Source of the DNA: Yponomeuta sedellus
Taxonomy: Eukaryota; Arthropoda; Insecta; Lepidoptera; Yponomeutidae
Length of the DNA: 64,000 nucleotides
Direction of reading: 5' to 3'
Assembly (NCBI GenBank): GCA_934045075.1
Contig: OW203723.1
Coordinates: 7,909,913-7,973,912, forward strand
Numbering within the stretch: the first letter of the stretch is position 1; each line of letters opens with the position of its first letter. Under the pieces are notes generated by a model. The model was given only the letters and a program-made list of their open reading frames with translations. It was not told where the DNA came from and did no database searches. Both the position numbers and the translations under genes were made by a program. Below are positions 10,905 to 28,803 of this stretch, in pieces.

Positions 10905-10935
10905 CGGCGCGGCGCGGTGCGGCGCGGCGCGGCTA
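10905..10935. repeat. (GCGGC)n-like microsatellite
   Basis: A short run of GGCGC/GCGGC units stands out in otherwise AT-rich DNA. Confidence 0.8.
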
Positions 10936-12311
10936 ATAATTCACTATCCGGGCTAAACTCTGTAATTACGCCGATGGAAACGCCGGCGCGGCTCACCGTT
11001 TTAGATAAAAATCGGAGCTATGGAGGGTGTTGCGAAGGTACAGTACTGAAAGGTTCGCATGAAAAGCTGCCGGGCACCACTACTGCTTAGCCGTGAAGCG
11101 TAGCGTCGTTACCTTTTTAAAGAGAACCTTTTTAAAGGGAACCCTTTATTGATTGTAGTTTTAATATATATTTTTTTAAATTGTCTAATTTCTTTCACGC
11201 TGCCAATTTTTATACTCTACTTAGAGATTTTGAACCCAATGTACGTAGTTGACGCCTGCTTTCAGATTGTTTGAGTTGTACAACTTTTGACATACCTATA
11301 AGTCTTTATCCTAGGAGATGAGAAGTATGCAAGAATTGTTTATACGAATATTTTTTCAATGATTCGCGATGCACGAAGACATTTAACGGGTCCGCAGCTT
11401 TAAAGTTTATTAGTTAATTGTCACACTACTTTTAGATGTCGTTTACTATAGAGAACAACGAGTAGGTTGCAACTTTAGGCGGCGAAGCATTCTGTGAATG
11501 TTTGGTTTTGGTAATGCCTCTTTTTTGCTCTAAATAAATATTTCATATTACCCTAAATGAAACATATGTCATTTAATGTATCATGACAAGAAAAAAGCTA
11601 ACATAGTATAACCTCACGCCTGTATCACAGAGGGGTAAGCAGAGATCAGGAACGGCCACTTGCCACTATCCTGACAGATCACTTTCGCTTTACTAACGTT
11701 CATTAGTCGTTACGAAAAAAAACAGCCATTTCGTTCCATCAGCTTTCAAGTCACTGTACCCTCTGTATAGTTCTCGGAGCCAACCCGGCTGTTGGTACCC
11801 GCTCGATCCTCGCCTAGCGTCGGTAATTGTAGGCTTTCCCGGCTAACAACATAAACATTTATTTTTGTTATAATCTACACACGTCACTCAGTTTTGAATG
11901 TACGACTGTGTTCCACGGGGCCCGATTGTTATGATTCCTATCGCGCAGCTACTTCACAATGTAGACGCTTTGTTTGTGTCCGAATAAGGGGTTTGTAATG
12001 GACCGAATAATAAAATGCTTTTGTTCTATCATATTGGCAATCGCATGGTAGAACAATGGGGTAGATACAACTGGCGTGGCTACGAACGTACACACTTTGA
12101 GGTACATAGGGAGCCAGGTGGGCCAGGCCCACCTCAGCCTGTTCCAGGATGTTAGGTTACCGCATAAATGCATTAGGATTGGGTGTGATAGACTATTCAA
12201 GCGAACATACAGAGGTCCCTAAAACCGTGCCTAAAACCACATAGGAAAAGTACATCGTATAATTACGTAACTTAAAACATAATCTCTCATAGAAAAAAGG
12301 AAGAAGGAATC

Positions 12312-12524
12312 GATAATATTATGACGTGTAAATGTGCGTTAGAAGGAACAGTACGTACAAAAGTATTTTATACAATAAATTAGCGCGGTAGTTGAAAATG
12401 TTTAAACTAAAATAATAATATTATGACATTTAAATATACTTTACAGAAGAGAGCAGTGCGTACAAAAGTATTTTATAACAAATTTATCTATATCTACTTA
12501 GCATGGTCATTGAAAATGTTTAAG
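12312..12524 (+). repeat. Imperfect tandem duplication, ~100-bp units
   Basis: Units at about 12312-12407 and 12413-12524 share ATAATATTATGAC, ACAAAAGTATTTTATA and TTGAAAATGTTTAA in the same order and spacing, with scattered differences. Confidence 0.7.
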
Positions 12525-15423
12525 CATACCTAAACTTTCTTGGGTATCTATATACGCTACGGTTCCGAACTTACACCCGGCTGAATTAATATGACACACT
12601 CAAAACGAGGTGTAATGTAAATCCGCCAGTGTTGTTTAAATTTCCTGCTCGCTATGTGCTTCCCAGTATTTGTTTACCCTCTGAGTGAGGAGGCAATCTC
12701 GCTGTAGTCTGATAGTTTCGGGGAAGGCGCGGCGGCTCCCAAATTACAGGGTGGAGCAAACTACCGACTCGTTGTAATTTAACGCGGCGAGCCGTGTTGC
12801 CCAAACATTCGAATTAGACCATAATAGCGCCCCGTAATCGTACACATTCATATTTCCTAATGTGTACTTATCTATTGCAGGCACTATTGTTTTGTTTTAC
12901 CGCTCTATTTTGTTTAACTTTCTACTGGAAGTTTTACTTTTAAATTGTTGCTGCTGACTGTCTTGTCTAATCGAAAGCGATTAGTTTTGTTACGTGTAAA
13001 ATCTTGGGCCTTAATCAACATCAATTTATAGGGGCGGCAGACGGCTCAAAGATGAATTAACATCGCATTAATACAAACACTTTAGAGAAGAAACGAGCGC
13101 ACAAAAAAGCTATTAGAAGCCCGAACGATTTTAAACCACCTACTGAACAAAAACTGACCGATAATATGATTCAACACAAACACGCATCGCTACTACAATG
13201 AACGTTTTGTAAAGGGTGAAATAAAGCGCATTCTGGCCAGAGCGCATAGAGGCCGTATGCAGCGTTCGGTAGTGCGTGTCACAGGTCGTGTCTAAACTCA
13301 TCAATCTTGGCTTCATTTCATTTTAAAACGCCGCCCGTTCGGCCGCGCTTCGTGTAAAGACACGGGCGTCTACTTAGAACAGGCGGTACTCAACAGCTCT
13401 CCTACTAAGTCAAAGAACTTGTACTACAGACGGTGTAGAAGCCCACGTGGGGTCCGAAACAAAACACGCTCGAAGCGCTAGCGTGCACAATAAGCGACGC
13501 CGAGCGCAAATGGAATACAGTCCAAGCGCTTTGTCGATGCACAAAAGAAAGGCAATCATTTGGCGTGTATCTTTGAATAATGGGGCCTCACTGCCTTTAA
13601 TGAAATGTTTTATGTATCGAAATTATCATGTTTAATGTTTTATGCGGCGCTTCACGTTCAAATTAAACGTCAATTTGCTGCTCTATTGATACAGGCGATT
13701 CAATAGCTTTATTTCGCTGTCACCACGGCATCGGCAAGGCATAGCTTCAAGTTGTGAACTTATTATCAGGCTTAGCAGCTATTACGATTTTTCACCACAC
13801 GATTTTTTCCAAAAAAATCTGTGAGATACCTGTGAAAAATATATCGAGGTGCACGGATTTGCAAAAAAAAATACGCGCGAAAATAATTCCCCAGTCAAAT
13901 TAGTACATACGTGATTTAAAATCCTTCAGAAAAAGACGGAGCAATATCATTCGCAATGCATGCTAAACCTTATGTTAATCTACACTACGTCTTCATGGTT
14001 GAGAATCAATATGTATGTTCTTTCGAAATACACATGAAACTTCAGAAAACTCCATCAAAAAACCCCGCTATCGATGCCTTCAGATCATACCAATTCCAGT
14101 ACAGTATGTACAAGACTTCTTGAAAAATTACTAAAACAATTTTAAAACCATTGCCGTCCATTTTCCAGCGCGTTTCCGGATCTAACAGCATTAATTAAGG
14201 GCTGTGACGGGACAGTGGCGGAACGAACCTCGCTGGGACGTTACACGCCGATCCTCCAATAAATCAATTTAATCTAATTTAATTTGGACCGACCGCAGAG
14301 CCTCCTTCGAGTTTCGTGGAGTCACGCGAGGGACTCTACGCAATGTTATTTCGAGCAATTACTCTTGCTGGTTACATTACGGGGGTGGTTGGTATGAACC
14401 AATCTGTTATGGTACAAGCATGCCTACCTACTCGTCCATAATTAGTAATCGACTTTAACAAATGTATGTACCTACCGCGAACTCTAGTAGATACTTATTA
14501 CGATTGTAAGTAGGTAGAATCAAAATAACCACATTGAATGCCAACGATTGTGGCATTTGTACTTCTGGCCTCTAATCTAATAAATAAAAAAAAAATCTGG
14601 ATAGATAGTTTATATATTTTATTGGAGTTTTGTCGCCATGAAATCGATTAACTTAGAGATAAACTAACGAAACGGATGTCTGAAAAAAACCAAAGCAGGC
14701 CTACATTAACACAGAAGATCATTCCAATATTTACCCCGCGCATTCAATGCCGATCCACCAACAATACCCCCAGATTCTTATTAGAGAACACGTCGGCCAC
14801 ACAACGCGGCGCGGCGTCACGTTTCCAATGAGCTGCAAGATGCGATGACACCCTTGAAATGCTTCTAATGGCGTGATTTATCGAGCAAATTAAACATTTG
14901 ACTTGCCGTGAATGCGACGTTGAGTGGATCCGACACGCACGGACAGCGAGCGGCCACCGCGGCTGACACTGTCGACGACAATCGGCTTAAAAGGGCTTAA
15001 ATATTGACTGATGCTTTGGTAATTTTGACAGAATTGTTGTTGGGATTTGATTGTCCCTTGCGGAACTTCCTATGAATATGGCCATTTGTTAATGAGAATG
15101 GAAAAATGAGTCACCAGAAGAGAAATACTGAAAATCAAGAAGATACTTAAATGATTTTACACCCGGTTAAATATCAGATATCTGTAAAACATTTTCTTAA
15201 GTTGCACTCGCAGTCGATTTAAAAGTCGGTCGTGCACAGGATTATGTTTGGATTCTTACCCGATAAGCTACCGTTCCAACTGTTTCAGAAAGGATCGATC
15301 CAATACAATACATACCATACCATAGTTATCCATTGCTCGCAGCAGTTCTGTCCTCTCCAGTAGCTAGTCGTATCTGATTGAAGAACGGGTCACTTCGATC
15401 CATTGGGATCTTTTGTATCTGCC

Positions 15424-15783
15424 CGAAGCGCTCGTAGCCTAGTCGAAGCGAGTGATTGGAATCAATCAATTAAGTTAAGCAACAACAGGCGCGGTCAAGT
15501 GCAAGATTGGTGATAACTACCGCCAGTGGTATTTTTCCGAGCACATCCGTGCTTCGCAAGGCACGTTAAGCCGTTGGTGCCGGCTGTCATGTAATGGTAG
15601 TCGTTAAGCCATTTCAGAGGCCGTATGGGAGGCTTGATAACTTCTGACAGTAAGGTCCGCCACTGTCTTACAAATCTCCACCAAACCGGACTTGGCCCTC
15701 GTGATGGAGTATGGCCTAACCTTCTTGCGATGCCGGAAGAGACGCGTGCCGCAGCAGTGGTGATATACAAGGGTTGATACCGC
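15424..15783 (+). mobile_element. 5S-rRNA-derived SINE, near full length
   Basis: The head (about 15424-15525) resembles 5S rRNA, with TTAAGTTAAGCAAC, GGCGCGGTCA and a degenerate form of the GGATGGGTGACCG control region. A non-5S body follows (GTGCTTCGCAAGGCACGTTA, CTGACAGTAAGG, GGACTTGGCCC) and ends CAGCAGTGGTGATATACAAG. Relatives occur at 4.3, 18.9, 23.0, 24.4, 40.8, 41.6 and 57.1 kb. A pol III promoter derived from 5S rRNA would place it with SINE3-type elements. The minus-strand frames across it are shadows and are not genes. Confidence 0.75.
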
Positions 15784-16323
15784 ATCTGCCCACTCCCATC
15801 CTTCCAATTTGTAAGTCTGGTAACATCTTTCAGTGAGTAGGTAGCATCGATACTTTCAGCCTAGTTTTCGTTACGCATCTTTTACAAAACCTATAAGGTT
15901 ACCAACAGGTGTCATTGTGAGTCAGTTTCAGAATGTAACTTGCGTCCTATAGCTGATTTTAATCTCAGCTTCTTGGCGTTGTGTCCCTGACTGTACCATC
16001 TAAGCAGAGCAACCTCCCAGTGGCCGGTAGCTGATTAATACGCGTCACCATCGGCTCTTCTTATTGTGGCGCGCGTGTCCGTGAGAACCGATACGACGGT
16101 GCCGGTCTCAGTAGCTCACGTTCCAATCCGCTATGCTGACGAGATTTTAGTTGTGAAAGTAGACACAGCTGTTGCCTGATTTTGAAGTGTTTGATAAAAA
16201 GTGCGGTTACCGCTAGCTGGATTGGTTTTGCAATACAAGAGACCAGATTCACGGGCTGCGAGGTGACCACCTGCGAGTTCAGATACATAGCTAGATAACA
16301 CTTCATTGTACATCAAAAAGGAA

Positions 16324-16396
16324 ATCACACAGATATTTCTTAATCTAAGAGTACATACGGCGGCCTTATCACTGAAAGTGATCACTTCCAGATAAC
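16324..16396 (+). repeat. Short dispersed repeat (CTAAGAGTAC family)
   Basis: The segment contains CTAAGAGTACATACGGCGGC then CTTATCACTGAAAGTGATC. It matches 17194-17272 and about 34690-34760, and in inverted form about 21160-21215. I cannot name the family. Confidence 0.6.
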
Positions 16397-16659
16397 AAAG
16401 TGATCGGAGTATCAGTTAAATCGAAGGTTAAGTCAAACCGTAGGCGACGTAGTACGAGATGAAAAAAACAGTAACTACCTACTTACGGACACGATAGTGA
16501 CTAACTTGATAAATTACAAAGCATAATACGTAACTATAATAGGTACGAGTATTTTAAACTCGTTGACGACATTTTTCATAAATTTGAAAATGTGAAGATC
16601 AATTGTAGGTAGTCTACCTATCGGTTCTTAAAGTATGGAAACTATATTTATTTACTACT

Positions 16660-16880
16660 AGCTGTGCCCCGCGGTGTCACCCGCGGTTTATTAGGGAGTA
16701 AGACATTTTCTTGCAGTAAAACGTAGCCTATGTGTTAATTTAGGGTGTCAGCTAACTCCACACTAAATTTTATTAAAATCGCTCCAGCCGTGTAGACGTG
16801 AAGAAGCAACATATATAAACACAACTCACAAACTTTCACCCTGATAATATTAGTGTGATGTGAGATAGTATGATCAACCA
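16660..16880 (+). mobile_element. Retroelement 3'-end fragment
   Basis: The sequence ACTAGCTGTGCCCCGCGGTG, then AAATCGCTCCAGCCGTGTAG, then a tail near TAATATTAGTGTGATGTG has the form of a repeat tail common in arthropod genomes, probably the 3' end of a LINE. A shorter relative lies near 57660-57755. The family name is uncertain. Confidence 0.5.
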
Positions 16881-17193
16881 ATGCAATAGAACCTCGAAGA
16901 CTTGCAATCGGTGCCTTAACCAGCGGCCACACCGAAAGACGGGACGTCGGAAAAGACACAACTCCTTGTATAGAAATCCGTTTTAGTAATCTGTGTGGGC
17001 GTCGTCCAGTTTGGTAAACACATTTTGTATAAAATACATTTTACGCGCCCCTTCTGTGTGAACGCTTGTTTAGGAAGCGTTTTCATTCAAATGAAACAAC
17101 TCATGGGTCAAAGACAATACACGTGACACAAACATTGAATAAACACAGATAGATAGAGAAGAATACTTTTTTGTTCATACTCGTATAAATGGG

Positions 17194-17272
17194 AATCACA
17201 CATATTTCTAAACCTAAGAGTACAGACAGCCGCCTTATCAATAAAACTATTCTCTTCCAGACAACCTTTGGA
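17194..17272 (+). repeat. Short dispersed repeat (CTAAGAGTAC family)
   Basis: Same family as 16324-16396: CTAAGAGTACAGACAGCCGC followed by CTCTTCCAGACAACCTTTGG. Confidence 0.6.
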
Positions 17273-18007
17273 TGAGCTGGACTAATATATTGCACATCTC
17301 ATGTTTCCGCGCAAACGCAGATCTATTTACGCTAAGTGTCATTTGGAGAGGCAGTCTCGCCGTTGGCGTCGTTGGAAATCGACACTTACTGCGCTCTGCA
17401 GATCACAAGCTGAGGTCCATCCAATATTTGTTATTGGTCCTACGGAGTAGCGCAGCCGCAATGGGCTATTGTACCACGGATAGCCTGCAATAAGCCTCAG
17501 TGTTGCACACAAAGTTGAAATATACGAAAGCTTTCGAATCTTCTTCGATTCTACTTTAGATATATACAAAGGCCTTACCTACCTTCCTCAGGGAAGAGAC
17601 CCGTGCCCCTCGGTGGGGACGTAATTGGTTGATGAGGATGACGATGATAATATATAAAGGCTACGTCGGAGTTAATAAAAAAAGTACTAACCTCGTACCT
17701 ACATGGGTGCACTCTACTCCGTCACATATAATATAACACAAAGACAAATTTGCAACAACAATGTCGACTGTAGGTAGGCCGCTTGAGTGTTTAATCTCTA
17801 TTAATATTATTATTACGATGATTATTTTTATATTTCAATTTCAATTTCAATTTTTGGCAATTTCAATTGGCAATTTCAAGTGCTAAGTTATAACCACGAA
17901 TACCTTAGACATACAGATTTCCTCACGATGTTTTGCTTGACAGTTAACGAGTGATATTGCTAGTATAACTTCGCAAATAATTAATATTACTTACTATACA
18001 TTACATT

Positions 18008-18204
18008 ACATTTACATACAAGCATGACATACATTGCTTCTGGCCCCACCCTAGGATACCCTGTGTCGTGGGAACCAGAAACAGCGACGTCACAAACACG
18101 TAAACATCCAAGAGCTGCGCTTTTTTTTCTGTCCCCAGCCGGGATTCGAACCCGGAACCTCTTGCATGGTAGGCAGATGCGCTACCACTACGCCACAGAG
18201 GTCG
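18008..18204 (-). mobile_element. tRNA-derived SINE, family 1, copy C
   Basis: A well-preserved inverted copy. Head: GGGATTCGAACCC, GGTAGGCAGATGCG, ACGCCACAGAGGTCG. Body: AGGATACCCTGTGTCGTGGG. It shows the best match to the family consensus implied by copies A and B. Confidence 0.88.
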
Positions 18205-18478
18205 TACCAGATTATATTGTTATTACTTTTCTTATTACATTACATTATTTTGTGGCAGATTCAATCTTCTTTAAATATTATGAGTATATTAAGGTACTTG
18301 TAGTCTATTACAAGGAGGTATCTAAATATACCCATAATATTTAATATATATAATATATAACATAATATAGTCGTACTCTAGTACGACTGACATAATCAAT
18401 CTATATGCAAGTAGGTACCTAACAGCATTCGGTAATAAATAATTTTTAGTTTACTTTTACGCATCTATGATATATCCA

Positions 18479-18552
18479 TCACAGGGTATCCTAGTGTGGG
18501 GCCGCCAAAAGCAATGTACTTATGTGCCTGTATGAAAATGTTATGTTATCTT
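18479..18552 (+). mobile_element. SINE family 1, 3' tail only
   Basis: Only the body end is present: ACAGGGTATCCTAGTGTGGG through ATGAAAATGTTATGTTATC. It is truncated at the 5' side, as is common for retroposed copies. Confidence 0.75.
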
Positions 18553-18884
18553 GTAGTTTAGTAGGTAAACCTTCTATGCCAGCGTATCCTTCCCAACTGA
18601 TGTTCAGCGGGAACCATTCCATGTTAAACGGCCTACTGTCCGCGAAATACCACTTGCTGTGACAAGGAATTTAGTAACCCATACGACTTGGGTATATTTT
18701 CATTCCCTTTACGATAATTCTGCAGCTATCAGTTTTTAGGAGAACATATTTCTTTCGGTATGGATATTGGCAAGGTCCTTTGAGGTTAATATTTACAGTT
18801 TTTTTGTATGTACCTACCTACCATTATTTGCCAACTATGCAATTGTCTCATCGTCCACCTTAAAAGTTACTTCGAAAATGTATG

Positions 18885-19275
18885 ATATCAACCCTTTGTA
18901 TATGCCCATTGCTGGGGCACGGTTCTCTTTCTGCATCGCAGGAAGATTAAGCCATACGCCACCACGGGGGCCAAGTCCGGGTTGGTGGGTGATTGTAAGT
19001 CAGTAGCGGGCCTTAATGTCAGAAGTTATAAAGGTGTCCATAAGGCCTCTGACATAGCTTAACGACTACCTTTACATGACAGCCGGCACCAACGGCTTAA
19101 CGTGCCTTGCGAAGCACGGAAGCACTCGGAAAAATGCCGCTAGAGATAGTCGCGGGACAGTCACCTATCCTGAACGCGCTCGTGGCCTAATGGAACCGAG
19201 TCGTTGGAATCCATCAATTTCAAGCAAACAACAAGCGCGGTCAGGTGCTGAATGGGTGACCATCCCGTGACTACA
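18885..19275 (-). mobile_element. 5S-derived SINE with inverted 5' segment
   Basis: From 18885 to about 19180 the element runs inverted (GCTGGGGCACGG, CTGACATAGCTTAACGAC, AGTCACCTATCC). From about 19182 the strand switches and the 5S-like head reads in the plus direction (CTCGTGGCCTAATGGAACC, GCGCGGTCAGGTGCTGAATG, GGTGACCATCCCGTGAC). The same 5S-like segment is thus present in both orientations about 60 bases apart. This is a fold-back structure of the kind twin priming produces. Confidence 0.7.
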
Positions 19276-20011
19276 GCTAATTGCATTTTTTGAAAATGTC
19301 TCCGATATAATTTGTATATAGTGTGTAGATAGGTAGGTACCCAATGTTGGAGTTCTTATTTTACTACCCAAAGCTTTTTGTTATCTGTGGATCTTCTTCA
19401 AATGATTAATATCCCTTCAAATATTAATTTGTAACTAACTACCGTGTCATTGATATCTATGATTAATTAGCAGTATTAACGCCACATTAAACATGCCGAA
19501 AGCTCCCTCAAAAGGTGTTCGCGACCGCCATTAACACAAGCGCCTTGAGGTAAACGGCGATGGTTCCGTCCGTATATCTCTAGCATTAATTAGAAAGAGG
19601 CCCGTCCCGTTGCACGGACATAAATAACTGCAATGACGTGCACACCCGCTCGTCATAGGGTCAAGGGTCCGACTCCAGAGCAAGACCGAGGGCGACAAAA
19701 AGGGTTTAAGCGACATCTCTGTTATCAGAAAAGTGAAGCGTTTTTATTGACACATAGATGTAGTAAATAGCTCACATTCAGTGAATAGGGGCAGAGTCTG
19801 AGAAGGTAACAGAATTCAAGAATTTTCAGAGAAAGGAACCTCAAGAGAACCATATCTGAAACACCACTCCGTCATGCTAACCGTTTCGCGTTGTTTCTTA
19901 GAACTACCTACAATAAATTCAAAGTTACCTAGAATAACCCACAGATTAATAAGATAGGTGTGTAAAAAAATATTCACATTTCTACACACACAAAAATAAG
20001 CACAACGTAGG
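19276..20011. other. Intergenic, no gene seen
   Basis: The stretch 19490-19740 is less AT-rich and free of recognised repeats. No exon is supported. Confidence 0.35.
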
Positions 20012-20201
20012 TATAGTCTGTTAGCTTTTAGTAATATAACTCGGGCTCTAGAGTAGCCTTCGGTTTTCGCCAATTTTCGGACTGATGATCGAGTTCCGAT
20101 TTCGAAATTAAGTGTCATATTCGTTCCGATGTTTCTATTACACGAATATATCCGATTCTATCCGATAGTAGCCAAGGTACCGTTCTAAAAACTAACAGAA
20201 C
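20012..20201. mobile_element. MITE, copy 2
   Basis: Diverged, inverted relative of the 9989-10217 element. The left end TATAGTCTGTTAGCTTTTAG is well kept, while the right end CTAAAAACTAACAGAAC is degraded. The interior shares ATTACACGAATATATCCGAT with the complement of copy 1. Confidence 0.7.
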
Positions 20202-22535
20202 AACTCTGACTCAATGTAAGACTCTGCTACGCAATGGACATCGAATTGTCATAAAAAACTACGAATTTGTGTTTTATTTATAAATATTATTACCTGCATT
20301 AAAATGTACCTAAATGATACGGATATGTCAGCTGCATGAGCCTTGCCGAATAGCTGGGGCACTAGGTGCCAAGTGGAGGGCATGGTAGACGATGCCAGAT
20401 GGGAAGACTATTATTGTATAAGAACCAATATTTTCCGAAGAGTTGAAAGATTCAATTTCTCTGCCAGCATGGTACCTACACAGTATAAGCTGAAAATAAC
20501 ATGTAGATTATGCGTGGAAAAGTCTAGATCTAACAATGAGACTGCCGAGTGATAATAGACATAGGAACTCTACATTATAGAAGTGGGAATGTAGGACGTA
20601 GGTCCTACCTAATACGTACAAATTATACAACAAAAGTTTTTAACAAAAATTTCGCTTGTTACATTTTGCTTTTCAATTTAAATAAGACCGATTAATATAC
20701 AACATCCCCTCGAAAACTAGCGGACCAACTGCAAAGCGCGTTGTAGAGCTTTTGTAATTACAATCGTTGTCAAAAATTAATGTTGGATTAGCACCTGCCG
20801 GTTTTTTGTGTTATTTATGTTTTGCTTTTAATTATTTTTCTCTCGAAAATAATTTAGATTATTTATTGTAGGTACTTACCTACATGTTATGTATTATCCA
20901 ACAGTTCATCACAGAACAAATTGAGAAATATAGGGTGTTTAAATACCTAGTGCGCGCTCCGAAGGCTACTCTTACTGGACAACAAGTGATTTATGGCCGT
21001 GTAACTTTCAGCGTTATTTTAGCACGGAGCGCTAGTAAAGTTATAACCTACCACCACATAATTCTACCCTTATTTGGGAAACCGATGTTTTGAATATTTT
21101 ACTTTCAATAGGTATAGGTATCCGAAGGTTTCTCGTAGAAATCAGTTATTTATTTATTTTGTTTTAAAGAAGACTAACAGCACAATATGACAGTTTTAGT
21201 GATAAGGCTGCCGTCTCAAAAATTCAAAATCATTTTCTAGGTTTCAAGATTTATTGAAAATAATTGTGCAAAATTATGTACTACAAAAGTGTGACGTTGA
21301 AGCCCAACATTTCTTAATCCGTTCAAAAAATAGTAAAAGGTGCTCAGCATATTAATTTATGTGGTTTTTGAAAGAACTTTAGTTTATAAACCCCCGTATT
21401 ATTTTATTCGATGAAAGAAATCTACCTACGTATTCAGGTTCCTAAATCCTGTTCGTGTAGAGACAAAGTTGCAGCAGCCACTAGGTACCTATGCGATGGC
21501 GCTTAAGCTTTGCAGAAACCAATTGCTCTTACTTTGAACGAGCCTTGAACAATTTCAGGCCACCATAACTCAAGTCTAACAGACTCCGTAGCCTCCACAG
21601 GGGGCGTGGCCTCGCGGGTGGAGCCTCGGGAGTGCCCGCCCATGCACCCTCGTTGCCTCAGATATGATAACGAGGATGCCACTCCGGCAGAGCAAACCGC
21701 ATCTCTTAAGAACCCCTCTGTACGCTATCATTATCCTCACCATGATTGACCAGACTTGTTCGATTCATACCTCTTTTTGCATTCCCCCGAGTGCATTATA
21801 GGAGTGTAATGTGGTTCGCCGCGATTGACTCGGTGTGTTATTAATTAATTAGTTGCGTTGCTTTGAGTCGTAGCCAAACGGGTTCTGGGTAATGTGTAGG
21901 TACTAGTTATGAACAAATTAAATGATAACAGTGACAGTTTCGAAGTTTCACAAGAGTATTGAATTGAATGCACTACCGCCATCTGTTGTCGAGTAGTGGA
22001 AACATGATACAAAAAATGTTTTTTATTGGTATGACCACAGAACATGGTATGACCATGACACTAGCGTCTAACCTATTAATCGTTATTATTTATTTAGTGA
22101 TTGTAATAGAGCTGAGCAGTAATTTGATTCATGGAGAATTATAGCACACTTTACTTCTGGGGAAGAAAATTAAAAACAATTTTATTACTAGTTGGATTCG
22201 ATCATGTTGTATCAACTCCCTTAATAATAACCTAATTGTTTCTTTAAAAAAAGTATATGTGACATAGGTATATTTCAGTGTAAAATAGAATAGATAAACA
22301 TTGTAATGAACAGAACCTAATCCATTTTCTCTTTGCCAACTTAGTAATGAAAGGCTACAACAATTTTTATAATTTTTACTTTATTTCTCTTATTTACATT
22401 GATACAAATCATTCATGATACATGACATTCTTCCGATATACAAAACCAATTATAAATAAGTAAAGAATCTTTTGAAAATCTCGGGTTTGGAATAAAAACT
22501 TTCTAAAACACGTTCTATTTAGTAAAAGCTATATT
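20202..22535. other. Intergenic downstream of ETFA
   Basis: No exon or named repeat is supported except a small inverted CTAAGAGTAC-family piece near 21160-21215. A GC-rich patch with GGGGGCGTGGCCTCG lies near 21600. An inverted AATAAA (TTTATT, 22381-22386) about 150 bp past the ETFA stop could serve its 3' end. Confidence 0.4.
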
Positions 22536-28313
<5,778 letters not shown>

Positions 28314-28803
28314 TGCGTTTTAGAGGTTTTTTTTAATAAAAGTGCTATCAAAATAAAATCTTCATCAGTGTTACAAAGTCCACTTTCGCTTGATTGAGCG
28401 AATGATGGATTGGTAAATTGGTTGGTTGGAATTGAACGAATGATTGGACGGCTGATTTCGAAAATAGTTCGTTCTTTAGTAGTGATGGCCAAACAGAGTT
28501 AGCTTTCGATTCAATTTATTCGCTCACTTCATTTGTAAACATTTGACATCACTCAATGAATTGATTTGTTTATTTTATTTTCGTCCAACTATTTACTATA
28601 GTTGTGGCAATATGTAATATTGTAGTTATCGTTGTGACGTTGTCTCTTTGTCACTCTTCTGATTGATTGAACCGACCAGTCAACTTGCTTGATTCATTTC
28701 ATTCGTTTGATCACAACGCTACTTAAGCTACTCATTTTAAAAAGTGCAAACGTGTTAGTAACTTCGTTTCCTGTTACATACCGAAAACCAATTTAGAGCA
28801 ATA
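28314..28803. promoter_or_regulatory. Divergent ETFA / pterin synthase upstream region
   Basis: The 490 bases between the two start codons must hold both 5' UTRs and probably both promoters. I see no clear TATA box. Motifs of the type GAACGAATGA and GATTGATTGAA recur, resembling ones in the 62.9-63.4 kb divergent gap. A shared bidirectional promoter is an inference from spacing. Confidence 0.5.

Larger units (their letters stand above)
10690..15423. other. Long repeat-poor intergenic block
   Basis: No supported exon or recognisable transposon in about 4.7 kb. Several stretches are more GC-rich and less repetitive than the surroundings (10.8-11.0, 12.65-13.5, 14.15-14.4 and 14.75-15.0 kb). 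It includes a short GC microsatellite (10905-10935) and an imperfect tandem duplication (12312-12524). The predicted frames of 60-85 codons look like chance. Distal regulatory DNA is possible but unproven. Confidence 0.4.
15784..18007. other. Intergenic with small repeat fragments
   Basis: No exon seen. It holds two short dispersed-repeat copies and a retroelement tail, listed separately, plus a short TTTCAA-type simple run near 17835-17880. Confidence 0.4.

Noticed and set aside
13447..13635. 62-codon open frame
   Set aside because: No start context, splice partners or protein features; length is within chance expectation.
15495..15807. Two overlapping minus-strand open frames of 96 and 67 codons
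   Set aside because: They lie wholly in the 5S-derived repeat. Similar frames appear in every copy of the repeat and have no coding features of their own.
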